Shown: one piece after another, positions 30,637 through 42,427 of the stretch
How positions within the stretch are numbered: the stretch's first letter is position 1
Layout: every line of letters starts with the position of its first letter
Source: Serpula lacrymans var. lacrymans S7.9
Lineage: Eukaryota; Basidiomycota; Agaricomycetes; Boletales; Serpulaceae
Direction: 5' to 3'
Length of the DNA: 64,000 nt
Assembly (NCBI RefSeq): GCF_000218685.1
Contig: NW_006763293.1
Location: forward strand, 242,720 to 306,719
Notes under the pieces: model-generated
The model's input: the letters and a program-made list of their open reading frames with translations, nothing else
Databases searched by the model: none
Told to the model about the DNA's origin: nothing
Position numbers and translations under genes: made by a program

Positions 30637-32805
30637 TCACAATCGTGCATTACGAGGCATTTTCTTCATAGCCTGTCGTACTCCGAGGTCACCAAGAACA
30701 TCTTCCGCACCAGCAAGGATAGCGTCGTAAGGTGATGTACGATGATACTGAGGCATAATCAGTGACAACCCAAGAATAGAGGAAAAGCTGCTTACATTTT
30801 CAATCAATTTACCCATCCCAGTTGTTGTTATACCTCTTCCACCAAAGAGTTGTGTGGCATCTTCTGCAGTCTCGCGACCAGCCCGAGAGACAAACCTAAG
30901 ATATATTATGTTATGTGAGGGACTATGCGATAAAGCAAGGCGGGACGTACTGCTTCATAAGTGCTATTGGTCCAGCCAGTTTGTCCGATTGCTCATTATA
31001 TGACATCTGTGTGAATTAGTAGTGAGCATGGATTGGTTTGATTACAAGATGTATGCCACGAACATTGTTCATTTGATAAGTTATAGCCTCTACCCAATTA
31101 TGCGAAGCCTCCACACGGGCAATCATGTTCGCCAATTTAGAGCGGATGACTGCTTGTGCATTCAGAGGCTTTCCGAAAGCGATCCTCTGGTTAGTCCATC
31201 TAAAAACAGTTGAGCAAGTCATATACTGAACGGAATGGAAGGAAGTTACATACTTCAAACACTCTTCAACGACAACCCGTTGGGCGCCAAGACTGGTGCA
31301 AGTAACCATCCAACGCTCATGGTTGAAATTACTGAGAATGACAGACATGCCATTTCCTACTTTTCCGAGGGTATTCGCAAATGGGACGCGAACTTTGTCA
31401 AATGTGACATATGCGGTTCCCGCAGTTGAAGAATACGCAGTCTTGACTGGTTTCGTTGAAACGCCTTCTACGCGAGGAATAAGAAGGACGGTGAATCCAG
31501 GCTAAGAGAGCAGGGCAATATGAGAAGCGAGGATTTGGTTGGGATAAGAAGATCATTACCTCCGTTTTGCATAGTGTAGTAAAGTAGTCAGCAAATGTAC
31601 CATTCGTAATCCACCTGTAATAGAAGTGTGTGAGCCAACCAAAAAAAAATAAACGCAGAAAATGTGTGTCCCGACTTTTTGGTACCGTTAACTATCCAGT
31701 CATCTCCATCTCTAACCGCAGTGGTATGCACTCCACCGACATCACTACCAGCGAAAGCCTCAGTGATTGCTAATGCAAGGTACTTTTTGCCAGCCAAGGC
31801 ATCAGGCACAAATTTAGCCTGTTGTTCGGGAGTACCAAAATTGAATAGTGGAGGGAGGGCTATGACACCGCCATTCAGAAGCCCGTCCACAAACCCGCGA
31901 GTTCCAAAACGAGCGAGCTCGGTGTTGAGGATAAGCTGTCACTCGGTATGTAGCACTCAACAAGGACAGTAAAAGGCTGTATCTAACCTCGTGAAAGTAG
32001 TCGTATTCTTCTGGCTTGACTAAGCCACCCATCAGTACTCGGCCTTTAAGATGCTTGCCAGGGCCAAGGCGCATTGCGAGAAAGTTTAGTTCGCTGAGAA
32101 AACGTTACTTGTGGGCACTACAGTGGTCGAAAACCCGACATACCTCAGTTTATCTACGACATCTTGGGATATTTTCTTCCCATTATCTTCGCAGCGAACG
32201 GCTTCAGGGTGTACGACTTCTACAAAGAACTTCCTCACGGCTTTTTGAAATTTCCTATGGTTATCAGTGTAGTATGGGCTGGAGTACCCGGCACTGAGCC
32301 ATGTTGGCTCCGCATAAGGTACTTGTGAGAGTTCGCCTGGAGCAAGTGCTTTTATAGATTCTTCCTCGCCCTGAATTTTGCCAATTTGTAATCGTGCATA
32401 TTGAGGCTTCAGCAGCACCTCGTGCCGATGGAGACCAAAGAACACTTGTGTGGCATCTTTTCCGGCTAATTAATAGCAAGGTAGTTCAGTTTCAAAACTG
32501 CTTGAGTCGTCCCAAAGAATCGTGCATGCACTTACCCACCACATCGGTATAGAGCACGTTGGCTCCTCCTGGATGCATGTCTGCAAACCGAGATAGATCG
32601 TATACTTTCGAGTCTATGACAATCCACTTCGGAAACACTCAGCCCTGCACAACGTTCGCTCCAGTCGAGTGATGCTCACCAAGTCTCCTTCCTTGTCATG
32701 CTGCCGGGACATAAATGAGCTAGCTATCCAGAACGAGGTCAGATAGAGAACACATACTTTCGCCACTTCCTCAAACGTGTATTCTTTCATCGCTTTGGTC
32801 GACAT
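30637..32805 (-). CDS. Cytochrome b5-acyl-CoA dehydrogenase fusion, probably peroxisomal
   Basis: Model: complement(join(30637..30747,30796..30895,30951..31006,31064..31199,31254..31501,31560..31614,31676..31935,31988..32093,32144..32465,32536..32626,32680..32700,32758..32805)), 12 exons, 517 aa; exon 2 is only 21 nt. Residues 1-80 form a cytochrome b5 fold with the heme motif MHPGG and a second histidine in FFGLHRHEVL. An acyl-CoA dehydrogenase follows: AITEAFAGSDVGGVHTTA (FAD/substrate motif), NGTKKWITNGTFADYF, FGGRGITTTGMG. The classical C-terminal IYEGT catalytic segment is not recognisable; an acidic GAED lies near that place. The protein ends NARL, so the last three residues ARL fit a PTS1 signal. 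Such fusions are known in fungi; electron flow from FADH2 to b5 is inferred. Confidence 0.92.
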
Positions 32806-33130
32806 ATGTTATGATTGCAGTGCTAATGGTACTGTAAGCCAGATACAATACTCAGGCTGACGGTGGATGTCCACTTTCAAGTTAAAGCTCAAGACACCGG
32901 TCCCCGAGCTTAGTTTTCACATGTTTATTGCCGTATTTATGTAAGCACGATCGAAATAATATTGGGACCTCAACCGAGCCAAGGGCAATGCGGGGAACCT
33001 GAATGTCTTGCGTTGCAGGTTCATGTCTTTCACGACGTGAATCCGCGTATACATAAAGCAAGATAATGTACAATAAGATAATTATGTGGTAATTATATCA
33101 CCGATGTTTCTCGCACTGTCCACCGAAAGC
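32806..33130. other. Intergenic between RAD16 and the b5-ACAD gene
   Basis: About 325 bp between two minus-strand genes, containing the RAD16 3' UTR and the b5-ACAD promoter. Nothing else recognised. Confidence 0.4.
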
Positions 33131-36100
33131 TCAGAGCTACACAAGTCGAGTGAATCAGTACTTTAAACCAAGCAGGAAAGGGATGGGTACGCACTCTGAA
33201 CAAGAATCCGAGCTGAAACCGAGAGCGACAAAGGAGTAGTAGATCAGTAATGTGATTTCGAACGCATGAAGGAAACACTTACATCGTCCGGAGTAAGTCG
33301 ACCCATCGCCTAACGAAATACGTCAAATTAGTCCAGAGCGCTCCTCAAATACTCTGCGAACATACCGAGTCATCCGCCGATAATGTTGCGTCAACCATTG
33401 CTGATTTCTTTTCCTGTAGCTGTTATGTGACCCGTTTCAGTTCATGAAAAGTATTAGGAATGCGACGTCGACTTGCCTGAACAATACGACTCTCGATGCT
33501 GTCCTCGATCACGAGTTTGATAGCCTGCACAGGTCGGTGTTGACCCAAACGATGAATACGATCCATAGCCTCTGTATTCCAGTAAGTCATGTGTAATGTG
33601 CCACATTATCAGATACCACGTACGATACTCCACCTAGTTATACCAAGAATGATGAGCCTTCTTCTATAGCAAGATTGATATTGACATACCGCAGGATTCC
33701 ACCAACTGTCCATCAGATAAACCCGAGAGGCTTCTGTCAAATTTAGAGCTACACCTCCAGCTTTCAGGCTGACAAGGAAAACCGTAACATCAACATTGTT
33801 CACTACACAGCTGTCAGTAAGGGTTCACTAAACAAAACAAAACCCATCAAAGTGACTAACTGAAGTGTTGAATAGTTGCATCTCTAGCTTGAGGACTCAT
33901 CGTCCCTTCGAGCCGACAGATCTGGAGACATTTTAATATGCAAAGTAGGCCATCGATATTTTAGGCACTCACTCGGAAGCCAGCTTTCTGAAGCCTAAAG
34001 GCGATAAGGTCAAGGAAATTGACGAACTGACTGAAGACGAGACTCTTGGTCGTGTTATCATGTGCCCTAAGATTGGAAAGCTCTTCTACAAGTGCTTCTA
34101 TTTTAGACGAGGAACGCCAAGCATCGAGATCCAAACGTCCAAGGATACCCTGACGAGCATTAGGAACATTCGCTTCCAATTCTAGTGCAGGGGCTTCAAG
34201 ATCGATAGTCAGTGGTAGATGGCACACGGGACACTGAGGCTATGAACGTCGCGTAAGAACATATGCGTTGTAATTGTGGGAATGAGATAGGGGCCTACAG
34301 ATATATCGCCAACGGTATCCAGATACTGCTTGATGCATTCACGATCGAAGATGTGACGGCATTTCGACTGAATGGCATCCTCTGCGACGTCATTGCATAA
34401 CCTACAAACTGTCGCTTCGCCTGGTTCGTTGCTACCAAGAAAGGTGGAACCATTGGCTTTGCTTCTAAGAACAAGATCAGGATGACAAGCCATTTGTCTC
34501 ATACGAGTCAGTCTGTTTAGACTGGCTTCAGTGCGGGTCAAAAATCAAGAAATTTAAGAGGTTCTCACAAACTGAAAATATTTGAATAATCTATAAACCC
34601 TCAGTCAAGATTTATAACGAGTCCAAGATGATTGATACTCACTGTTCAAGACAGTTCCAGAGTCCACATAAGTAGTAAACTGACGCTTTGCGTCCGAGAA
34701 AAGCGATAGGTATAACTCCTTTTCTTCAGGACTGAAAAAGTCCCTTCTGACGATCACAGTCCTTGGAGGGAGCCCCAGGTCATCTGCTTTTTGTATCTAA
34801 ACAAAATAGGTGTCACATAGCCTATCAGATAGTAAGGCACCATGAAGACCAACCTTCGTCCTGCGGAGCATCATCCTATCTAAAAGAATCTTCAGTTTCT
34901 TGAATGCCCACTTGCCGGGACCGATCATCCCGTTCTTCTGAATGGGTGTCAAGATTTCATTATTCCAGAAGCACGTCTAATGATAAAGGTGTTAGCTAAG
35001 CGAAGCCAGGATGGTGCCTATACATACGTGCTGCATCGGACTATGACCACAATCTATGAGAAGCAGTCAGCATTTGAGTCTGATAATCTCTCGCTATGGG
35101 TAACATACCATCGCAATTCCTCTTATCAGTGAATTTCCAATGCAAGGACTTGCAATCGCATTTCTTGCCTAGCGACCAATATTCAGAAGGTGTACAAATG
35201 CGATTTACTTGCCGTGGAACTTACAGAAGTAGTACGAGAATGGGTCACCACCCAAAAATCGCACTAGACTGTACAACTCGCCGACACGGTTTTGTAAAGG
35301 TGTCCCAGAGAGACACCACTTATAATTGCTGTCAAGCTCAAAGCATGCTTTGGCGGTGTTAGTGGAACGTTCTTTGATGTTATGTGCTTCATCAAGCTGT
35401 GGGTAATGTATTTAGAAAGAAGAATACCAACACAGGCGGCGGAAAATACATACGATGATCCTGTTCCACTTGATCAAATGTAATGGAGATTTCTCCTTGA
35501 CAATCAAGCCCTTTCGCTTGAAACCGCTCTGCTGCTTGCGGAAACAGCTTTCTAGCACGGCAAAGGTTGTTAGGACCTACACCGATGTAAGTACCGACAG
35601 ACAGAAAAACGGCATCCACCCGTACCACGTCGTATTTCTTCAGTTCCTTGATATCGTTGACCCGCGATGCCCCGTGCCAAACGAGGACCTTCATCCCTTC
35701 CGTATGTGTGTTGATTTCGTTCCTCCACTGCATTACTGCAACAGTAGGTCTACAAAAATCATTAGTGCGACTTCATTTACGAATACGAGAGCATTGTGAA
35801 CACACGCTACGACAAGATTCGGCTTCTTCATATCGGAAACAAATAACGATATTATTTGGATAGTTTTACCCATGCTATGAAAAGATCGAAATGAGTAAGC
35901 GTTCGATTTATTTTGAAAAGGAGCTTACCCCATCTCATCCTATAAAACCAATGTCATATTTTAGTCAGTGTTCAAACAGGCGACATAGATATATACAGAC
36001 CGCCAACATGCCACCTTTCCATATACCTTTCTCTTGCTTCCTCATCCAGAATAAACTCTCCTTTTGAAAGGGCAGTAGCGTGACTTTCAACGTCGCCGGT

Positions 36101-37362
36101 TGTTCTGCTTTTTGCGGAACAATAATGGGTATACTAGCCTCCAGGTCGCCCCAAACATCTTTTAGTTCTGGGTGATGTTTCCTCAGAGCGATAGTTGACT
36201 TTTCAGCCTTTGATGCGACGCCATCAGGTAAATCATATAGAAAAAGATTGCACCGCATACCCATGTCAATTTCCTGCCCAATTCTTCCATCAAAGCACGT
36301 TCTTCTCTTTTATTTTCTCTTCTTTCCGCGGCAGCATGCCTACGTTGTTCTCTGTTGTGACGTAGCAACTCTGGGTAGGACATGTTCTTTGGCTGTGCTT
36401 TTGCCTTGGCTTTTGCTTTCGACTTTCCCTTCGCTTTTGCAAGTGGGACATCGTCCTCGGACTCTTCAGGCTCAGTCAAATCCGAGAGGTCTTCAAAGTC
36501 ATCATCGACGACAATTTTGGCTTTCGCTGATCCTCTGGCCTTATTCTTCGCAAGGCGACGCTCAGCTGCGGCTGCACGAATTGTAGCAGTAGTGTTTGGC
36601 AAGATTTCATTCTTGGACGATGATGTGCCAACTCCCTCATTTTGTTGGTTGTCAAGGCGAGCGGTTTGAATGGACATTTCGATTGCAGCCTCCATCATGA
36701 TATCTTCGTCTGCTTCTTCTTCTTCTGAGTCAGGGATTACGGTGGACGAGGCCCTTAATTTTTTCAAAGGGAAGGAATCCTCAGATAGTTCGAATTCGGA
36801 GCCACTGTCGTCAGACTCTTCAAAGGCATCAGACTGTTCAGGAGATAGCTGCTCATCATACTCAAGATTGTCTTCAGAGATTAAATTGCCCTCTTCTATA
36901 TCTGCAGCTCGAGGTTTTTTTGAAGATTTTCCCTTGCCTTTGTCCTTTGCGGCAAGTCTCGGAGCCTACCAAGGTGCGTCAGTGGCATAACGAGATGACA
37001 AATTTCTTTTATCTTGCCTCTTTTTTCTTCTGAACGGAGCTACTCGAAACGGGTATTTCTACGTAAAATTCCTTGGAGACATATCTTCGCTTTGTTGTTG
37101 TCTTCTTTGAATCCCTATCTTCAAAATCGTCGGCATTGCTGGCCGCACGCTTCCTTGAACTTCTAGTTACAGATGCAGTTTGAGTAGTCTTCCTGGGTGG
37201 AAGAGGGAGCTTGTCTTTGGTTTGACCATCGTCAGAGGTATCAGGGGTTTCTGGTTGGACAGAATTCTCGTTGCTGAGGAAAGGGGACACCACGCTGAAC
37301 GGTGTTTCTGATGAGGTGCTTGAGGCTTGCACACTAGCAGCACTTTTTCTGGTCTGCACCAT
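33131..37362 (-). CDS. RAD16: Rad16-like SNF2 ATPase with embedded RING finger (global-genome nucleotide excision repair)
   Basis: Model: complement(join(33131..33136,33195..33212,33283..33309,33366..33413,33477..33571,33624..33633,33690..33802,33861..33921,33973..34233,34299..34512,34569..34590,34643..34796,34854..34976,35028..35053,35109..35168,35225..35396,35454..35576,35626..35749,35806..35874,35929..35939,36001..36207,36261..36965,37018..37362)), 23 exons, 997 aa, phase-consistent. The first 350 residues are acidic/basic and disordered. Helicase motifs: DEMGMGKTIQ (about 420), LDEAHN (about 529), LSGTPLQNR. The RING CRLCND...CRHIFDREC...CPVC sits at about 749-789 between the ATPase lobes, as in Rad16/Rad5-type proteins. 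Motifs V-VI are [11 protein letters not shown] and [12 protein letters not shown]; a Rad16-type tail LTPDDLGFLFR closes it. Two introns appear to use GC donors (after 37018 and after 33477); the first of these has a GT alternative. Confidence 0.92.
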
Positions 37363-38133
37363 CGCGGATGGACACACACAATCAAGACAAAGTCTCAGAC
37401 AAAGGCGAGGGAACAGAGACGCGAAATTTGACTGACGCGTAATTAACGCGCTTGAACCTTAACTTTATTTGAGGCGGCGCTTGCCATAGTCACGTGGTAA
37501 CACCTGTTATCGCCACAGACGCGATGGCAACCCACTAAGCTTCAGTTCATTGCAAAAGTATCGCAAGGCTTTGAGAGTATCTACTTGTGCGTCCTAGCGA
37601 AGCTCACGAGTAGAATTTTCACTTGTACATTGCTTATGTGCTCGGCTCGGAGACTGCCCTGAATCAGAAAGATAATGAGTTCGCACGTATCACCCAGCAG
37701 CTTCGCGGTTTAGATAACAGATACTTATAGGCGCACCGGACTTCCAGTTCAACAGTACATCTATTCAAGTTCCAGTCTGATATATGCTCGAGCTCGGACG
37801 TGGGATTTTTGCAATGGGTACAGGTTTATCGAGTCGAAAACGGTAATGTCAGTGGAATGGGGAAGGTGACTCCATATTATGAGAATTCATGGGGGCTCAG
37901 AGAACTAATTTCAGCTCGCAGTGTACCACAGTCACTGCAACTGGTTAATTACTCGACTAACTTAGTGGAACTGTTTTGGAAACACCCCAATGCTATGGCA
38001 TACAACAGTACACAATTGGCGTCACCGAAGTCATGGATAGGTCGGCATCACTATAAGTATCGGTACTGGTGTCCTCACAGGTCTTTCGAGCTCTCAAAGA
38101 TTCCACTACATCCCATTGAATTTAATATCAACC
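37363..38133. other. Divergent intergenic region (RAD16 and FBA1 promoters)
   Basis: About 770 bp. A plus-strand open frame at 37800-38204 runs across the aldolase start codon in another frame and has no recognisable content, so I read this as promoter and 5' UTR, possibly with a 5' UTR intron. Confidence 0.4.
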
Positions 38134-39849
38134 ATGGGTGTTCTCAATATCGTACCTGTAAGAAGTCTACGGGCTCGTTCGCCCTCAAAAGCCCCTATCG
38201 CTGACCATACACATTTCAGACCGGTGTATTAACTGGTGACAACGTCCGAAAGCTATTTGATTATGCAAAAGACAATAAGGTGAGTTACTCTACATCACTG
38301 CCTCTGTGCGTGCACTAATCTATTGTAATAGTTTGCTATTCCGGTGAGTTCCACAAATGCTCCTAGCGGACAAAGGCTTCATTATCGATACACTGTTTCA
38401 TAGGCCATCGTAAGTGTTTAGCTTACACCATTTTCTATTGAGTTTGTTTCTTAACCGTCATATGTGAAGAATGTAACGTCGTCGTCAACAGCAAATGCTG
38501 TCTTAGAGGCCGCTAGGTAAATATGCCCGTGTTCTGTCTTATACTATATCCTAATCTGTTGTTCGCCATAGGGACATTAAGTCACCCATCATCATTCAAG
38601 TATCTCAAGGAGGAAGTGCATACTTCGCGGGGAAGGGTCTTGCAAATGACAAGCAACAGGCCTCTGTCACTGGCGCAGTTGCCGCCGCACTGCATATACG
38701 AACTGTCTCGAAATCATATGGCGTGTAAGCTTTCCCCTTCAATCGATGACCTCACTTTCCAACAATGCCTTCCTCCTGTAGTCCTGTTGTCCTGCATAGC
38801 GATCACTGTGCTCACAAACTTTTACCTTGGTTCGATGGTATGCTTGAAGCTGATGAGAAATACTACAAAGAACATCGCGAACCCCTATTTTCCTCCCACA
38901 TGCTTGATCTCTCCGAGGAGCCCAAGGACCAGAATATCGCAACCTGTGTAAAATACTACAAGCGCATGGCTGCAATCGGCTTGTGGCTTGAAATGGAGAT
39001 TGGAATTACTGGAGGAGAGGAGGATGGTGTTGATAACACTGGCGTTGACAACGCCAATCTTTACACTCAACCAGAGGATGTCTTCGACATATACAATGCC
39101 CTTAGCAAAATCGGACCGAACTTCAGTATTGCAGCAGGGTTTGGAAATGTCCATGGGGTGTATAAACCCGGAAACGTGAGACTACGCCCAGACTTGTTGG
39201 GAAAGCATCAAATGTATGCACGTGAACAGCTAGGTGGAAAGCCGGAGAAACCATTGTGAGCAACATTATATAAGACACGTTCTGTGAAGTAATAATTTTA
39301 TCCTCATGTAGGTACCTTGTTTTCCATGGCGGGTCTGGATCAACGAAGGAGGAGATCAAAACCGCAGTCGTCAACGGCGTGGTGAAAATGAACGTTGATA
39401 CTGGTAAGGCCCCGCGCGTTCCTACTTGTTGCTTATATGGCTGATCAGATAAACCCGTGTAGACACGCAATACGCATATCTTACTGGTATAAGAGTACGT
39501 GTTTCAGGTATCTTCTGGTGGCCATCACAATAACTGTACACAACTAGGATTTCGTAGAGAAAAAGAAGGACTATATCCAGGCCCAAGTTGGTAATCCGGA
39601 AGGCCCTGATAAGCCCAATAAAAAGGTCAGCAGCCTTTGTTCTCGACAATACCAACCTGACAAGCAATACAACATCAGTATTACGATCCTCGTGTCTGGG
39701 TACGAGAGGGAGAGAAGACCCTTGTAGAGCGTGTCAAGGAGGCTTGCACAGATCTTGGGAACGTCAGTGAGTATCGTCAGTATACCTCTGCCTTGAGTTT
39801 CGCTGATCACGCTGCACCTGTTTCGCGAACTCTGCTAGACCGTCTCTGA
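38134..39849 (+). CDS. FBA1: Class II fructose-bisphosphate aldolase
   Basis: Zinc-dependent glycolytic and gluconeogenic enzyme that interconverts fructose 1,6-bisphosphate with DHAP and glyceraldehyde 3-phosphate. Model: join(38134..38157,38220..38279,38332..38343,38404..38409,38470..38516,38572..38724,38782..39255,39312..39403,39463..39494,39548..39625,39679..39766,39839..39849), 12 exons, 358 aa (yeast Fba1 is 359). Exons 3 and 4 are 12 and 6 nt and together with exon 5 encode FAIP-AI-NVTSSST. Seen: catalytic and metal residues in VVLHSDHCAHKLLPW, the Glu-rich loop LEMEIGITGGEEDGV, GFGNVHGVYKPGNV, FHGGSGST and KMNVDTDTQYAY. All signatures of the yeast-type dimeric class II aldolase are present. 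Confidence 0.97.
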
Positions 39850-40171
39850 GCGAGCTAGGTCCGCGAGTCTAGACTGAAAGTAAAAAAGAAAAAGAGGTTT
39901 CGATTGATTGTACATTACACAGACAAATTGTCGACATATTGCGCTGAATCTGACTAAATGCCAAGCAACGCCAACTGCACGTCGTGCTAGTAACAAAGGG
40001 TAGGCGGAAGGGCTGTCTATTGGGGTAGATATGATAATCTATAGTCAAGTCAAATTTGTGAATCGGCCGCAGGGAGCGGAGGTAGAAAACAATCTTATGC
40101 AAGATTGGGGTCTATAATGTAAGCCGAGGCCCGAAAGCGCTTTAATTATGGGGGACGGGTTGACAATGTGT
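39850..40171. other. Convergent intergenic region
   Basis: About 320 bp between the aldolase stop and the stop of the minus-strand Ser/Pro-rich gene. It contains two 3' UTRs and nothing else recognised. Confidence 0.4.
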
Positions 40172-41342
40172 TCATTCGAACGTATCCGACGGTCGGATTT
40201 GATTTGACTCTGGTGAGGCAGGCACTGATCCTTGATAAGCATACAGTGTGCTGGCATCTGATGTGGTGTAGCAGGGCGTTTCTTCAGCCATCACATATGG
40301 TGGAATCTCTTCCTCATACTCTTCATCCGTGACAATCAACGACGAGAAAAATGCGTGATCAGGTGGAAAATCAGCCATGTCGTAAGGTGGACTCGGAGAA
40401 GATAAAGCATTTGTTGAGAGTTGTTCATTGGAAGCAGGATCATCGATCATAGCAGAGGTCGGCGTAGTTTCTGAGATATATGGCGGAGGACTGGCCGATG
40501 AAGCCTGGATGCGACCTGCGTAGCTATGAGACATTGGCCGTGAGGCGCTCCTAGCCATATCGGCATGCATTGACCATGGTCGCGTAGGTAAAGTACTGGC
40601 AGGCGGATCGAGCAGATCTAAATCAGACTGTTGAACGAGTGTGTCGATAGGGTGTTGTTGCATAATGCTACTTCTGTATAGCGACATCGCCAGGTGATCA
40701 GGATGAGGGACATCAAAAGCGCCACCTAACAGTAGTCGCTCAGGTCTACCTCCCGATAAGACTGATCTGCTGTTGCCGACAGGCGTAGAATATCTACGAG
40801 AGTCCACATCTTGGTCTCTCTGGGGTTGTGGTGTATCAGCCGTTTCATTATTCTCCGGAGACTGCGGGACGCTGGAACGCATGCCCTTTGTCGAATTCGC
40901 ATAAAGCTGGCGAGCGTACGAAGATTGTGAAGCTCGAGATACGAGAGTTGAATATGGTGACGAAGGCGTGGACTGCGACGCTGAACTCGTTATATTTCGA
41001 CGCTCGATCTTGTAAGGGAGATTCCTTGTCTGCTGCGTTTGAGAAATCCTCTTAGGCTGGGGTCGGTTCGATGCACCATTGCATTGAGTCACCGTTGAAG
41101 CATCGCGAAAACTGTGATTAAATTCAAGTCAATAATCATGTCCGAGCGTATGCTTGTATAACGCATGAGACTTGCATATGTGATTTTTCAGCACTATTCA
41201 AAACACAAAAATAAGAGTTAATATCTACAAATGAAAAATGCTCTGTGATTTGATATCACCTGTATTTCAGCCGCTTGGAGGACATGTCGTTCATACCGTA
41301 CGTTGGATAGCTTCGAAGCCGCGAACTGGCGTCTGGAACCAT
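40172..41342 (-). CDS. Ser/Pro-rich protein of unknown function
   Basis: Model: complement(join(40172..41111,41260..41342)), 340 aa. The main exon is solid; the first exon (MVPDASSRLRSYPTYGMNDM) is inferred from a consistent donor and acceptor over a 148-nt intron, long for this locus, and a small extra exon near 41180-41220 cannot be excluded. The sequence is rich in Ser, Pro, Thr and Gln with no recognisable domain. It contains a PPPY motif (ASPPPYISE) that could bind WW domains such as those of Rsp5-type ligases, and two further PPY sites (SPPYDMADF, EIPPYVMAEE). The neighbouring gene upstream encodes a WW-domain protein, but a link is only a guess. Confidence 0.6.
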
Positions 41343-42427
41343 AGTTCAATGGAAGTAGCACTGTCAGACTACAACTCTACTTACCACAGAAGAGGGGGAG
41401 GCTCGCCAGAGTAACGAACCGAAAAAAATATCGATATCAACCACCTTCCGCCATGAGCCAATAAATGAGCGTAGTGGTACAGCACCGACTGCGCAAACGA
41501 GCCATAAGTGGTGCTATTGTCACCGACCGTGCGCTAACAGGTACAGGTTGGACTTGCAGCATTACATTCGGGGCAGTAGTTTTGCGTTCCCACTGGCAGG
41601 CCTGTGCACAACAGAAACAGAAACAGAACTTACTGCACTCTTGGGATTCTCTTCGCGGACATGGGACATTTCCTGTACCGCTTTGGTTCGGGTCAAAGGT
41701 AATCGGGAAACAAGCCTACCGAAGCAACCTATGATACCGGTTCACGTCTCTAGCACCCGAGAATCTTGAGACTGGCCATATACTGCACCTGAGGCGCCCA
41801 ACAAATGAGCCTAACTATAGTGGACGACGCATGTGAGCGTTCCCTATAGTTAGGCCTATTTGTTGGGCGCCTCAGGTGATAATGTTGTTTATCAGGGGGT
41901 TGAGGACGTCACAAAAGTCACATTATCTGATTTCCAACCGTGACTTGTAGGTCATGCTGAAAATCTAACTTCGCCAAATCCTTACAATGTTAAGCTAAAG
42001 ACACTTCGTAGGCGTTTCTTTAGGTGGTAAAAACTATAAGCTACTGGTCATGGGTATAATGACCAGGGCGACCGCACACTCCGTCACTCAAATACGACAA
42101 CCATAAACGGCAGTACAGCCAAATGGCAGCGGTGGGCCACCATGAAGTTCTTCCGATCGGTAATTTACAGGATTGGATGCACCGCCAGCTATATAAACCA
42201 CTCAGAAGTGTTATCTTGCGATTGCGTTCATACAGGACTTGTTCGATACGACCATGCAACAGAAACATAAAGAGGGAGAAACGTAACAGACATAAAGATA
42301 TTTACCAAGTAAACACGTTTGGTGTACAAATCTACAAGAGACTGATGATGGGAGATAATAGTTCAACAATAGAACGCGTCAAGATATAGGGATGCATAAA
42401 AATCACGTCAAGTTATGTTTGGCGGCT
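41343..42427. other. Intergenic with an inverted repeat, no supported gene
   Basis: About 1.08 kb between two minus-strand genes. It holds the inverted repeat at 41786-41878. Several short open frames on both strands have no recognisable content. Confidence 0.45.
41786..41878. repeat. Inverted repeat: 35-bp arms, 23-nt loop (foldback or MITE-like)
   Basis: The left arm 41786-41820 (CACCTGAGGCGCCCAACAAA at its outer end) is the reverse complement of the right arm 41844-41878 with only two adjacent mismatches (GA against AG). The arms are separated by 23 nt at 41821-41843. Pairing stops abruptly at both outer ends and I see no convincing target-site duplication. It could be a small foldback transposable element or a structured non-coding RNA. 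Confidence 0.85.

Noticed and set aside
37800..38204. 134-codon plus-strand frame at the 5' side of the aldolase
   Set aside because: It crosses the aldolase start codon and first intron in another frame and has no known domain.
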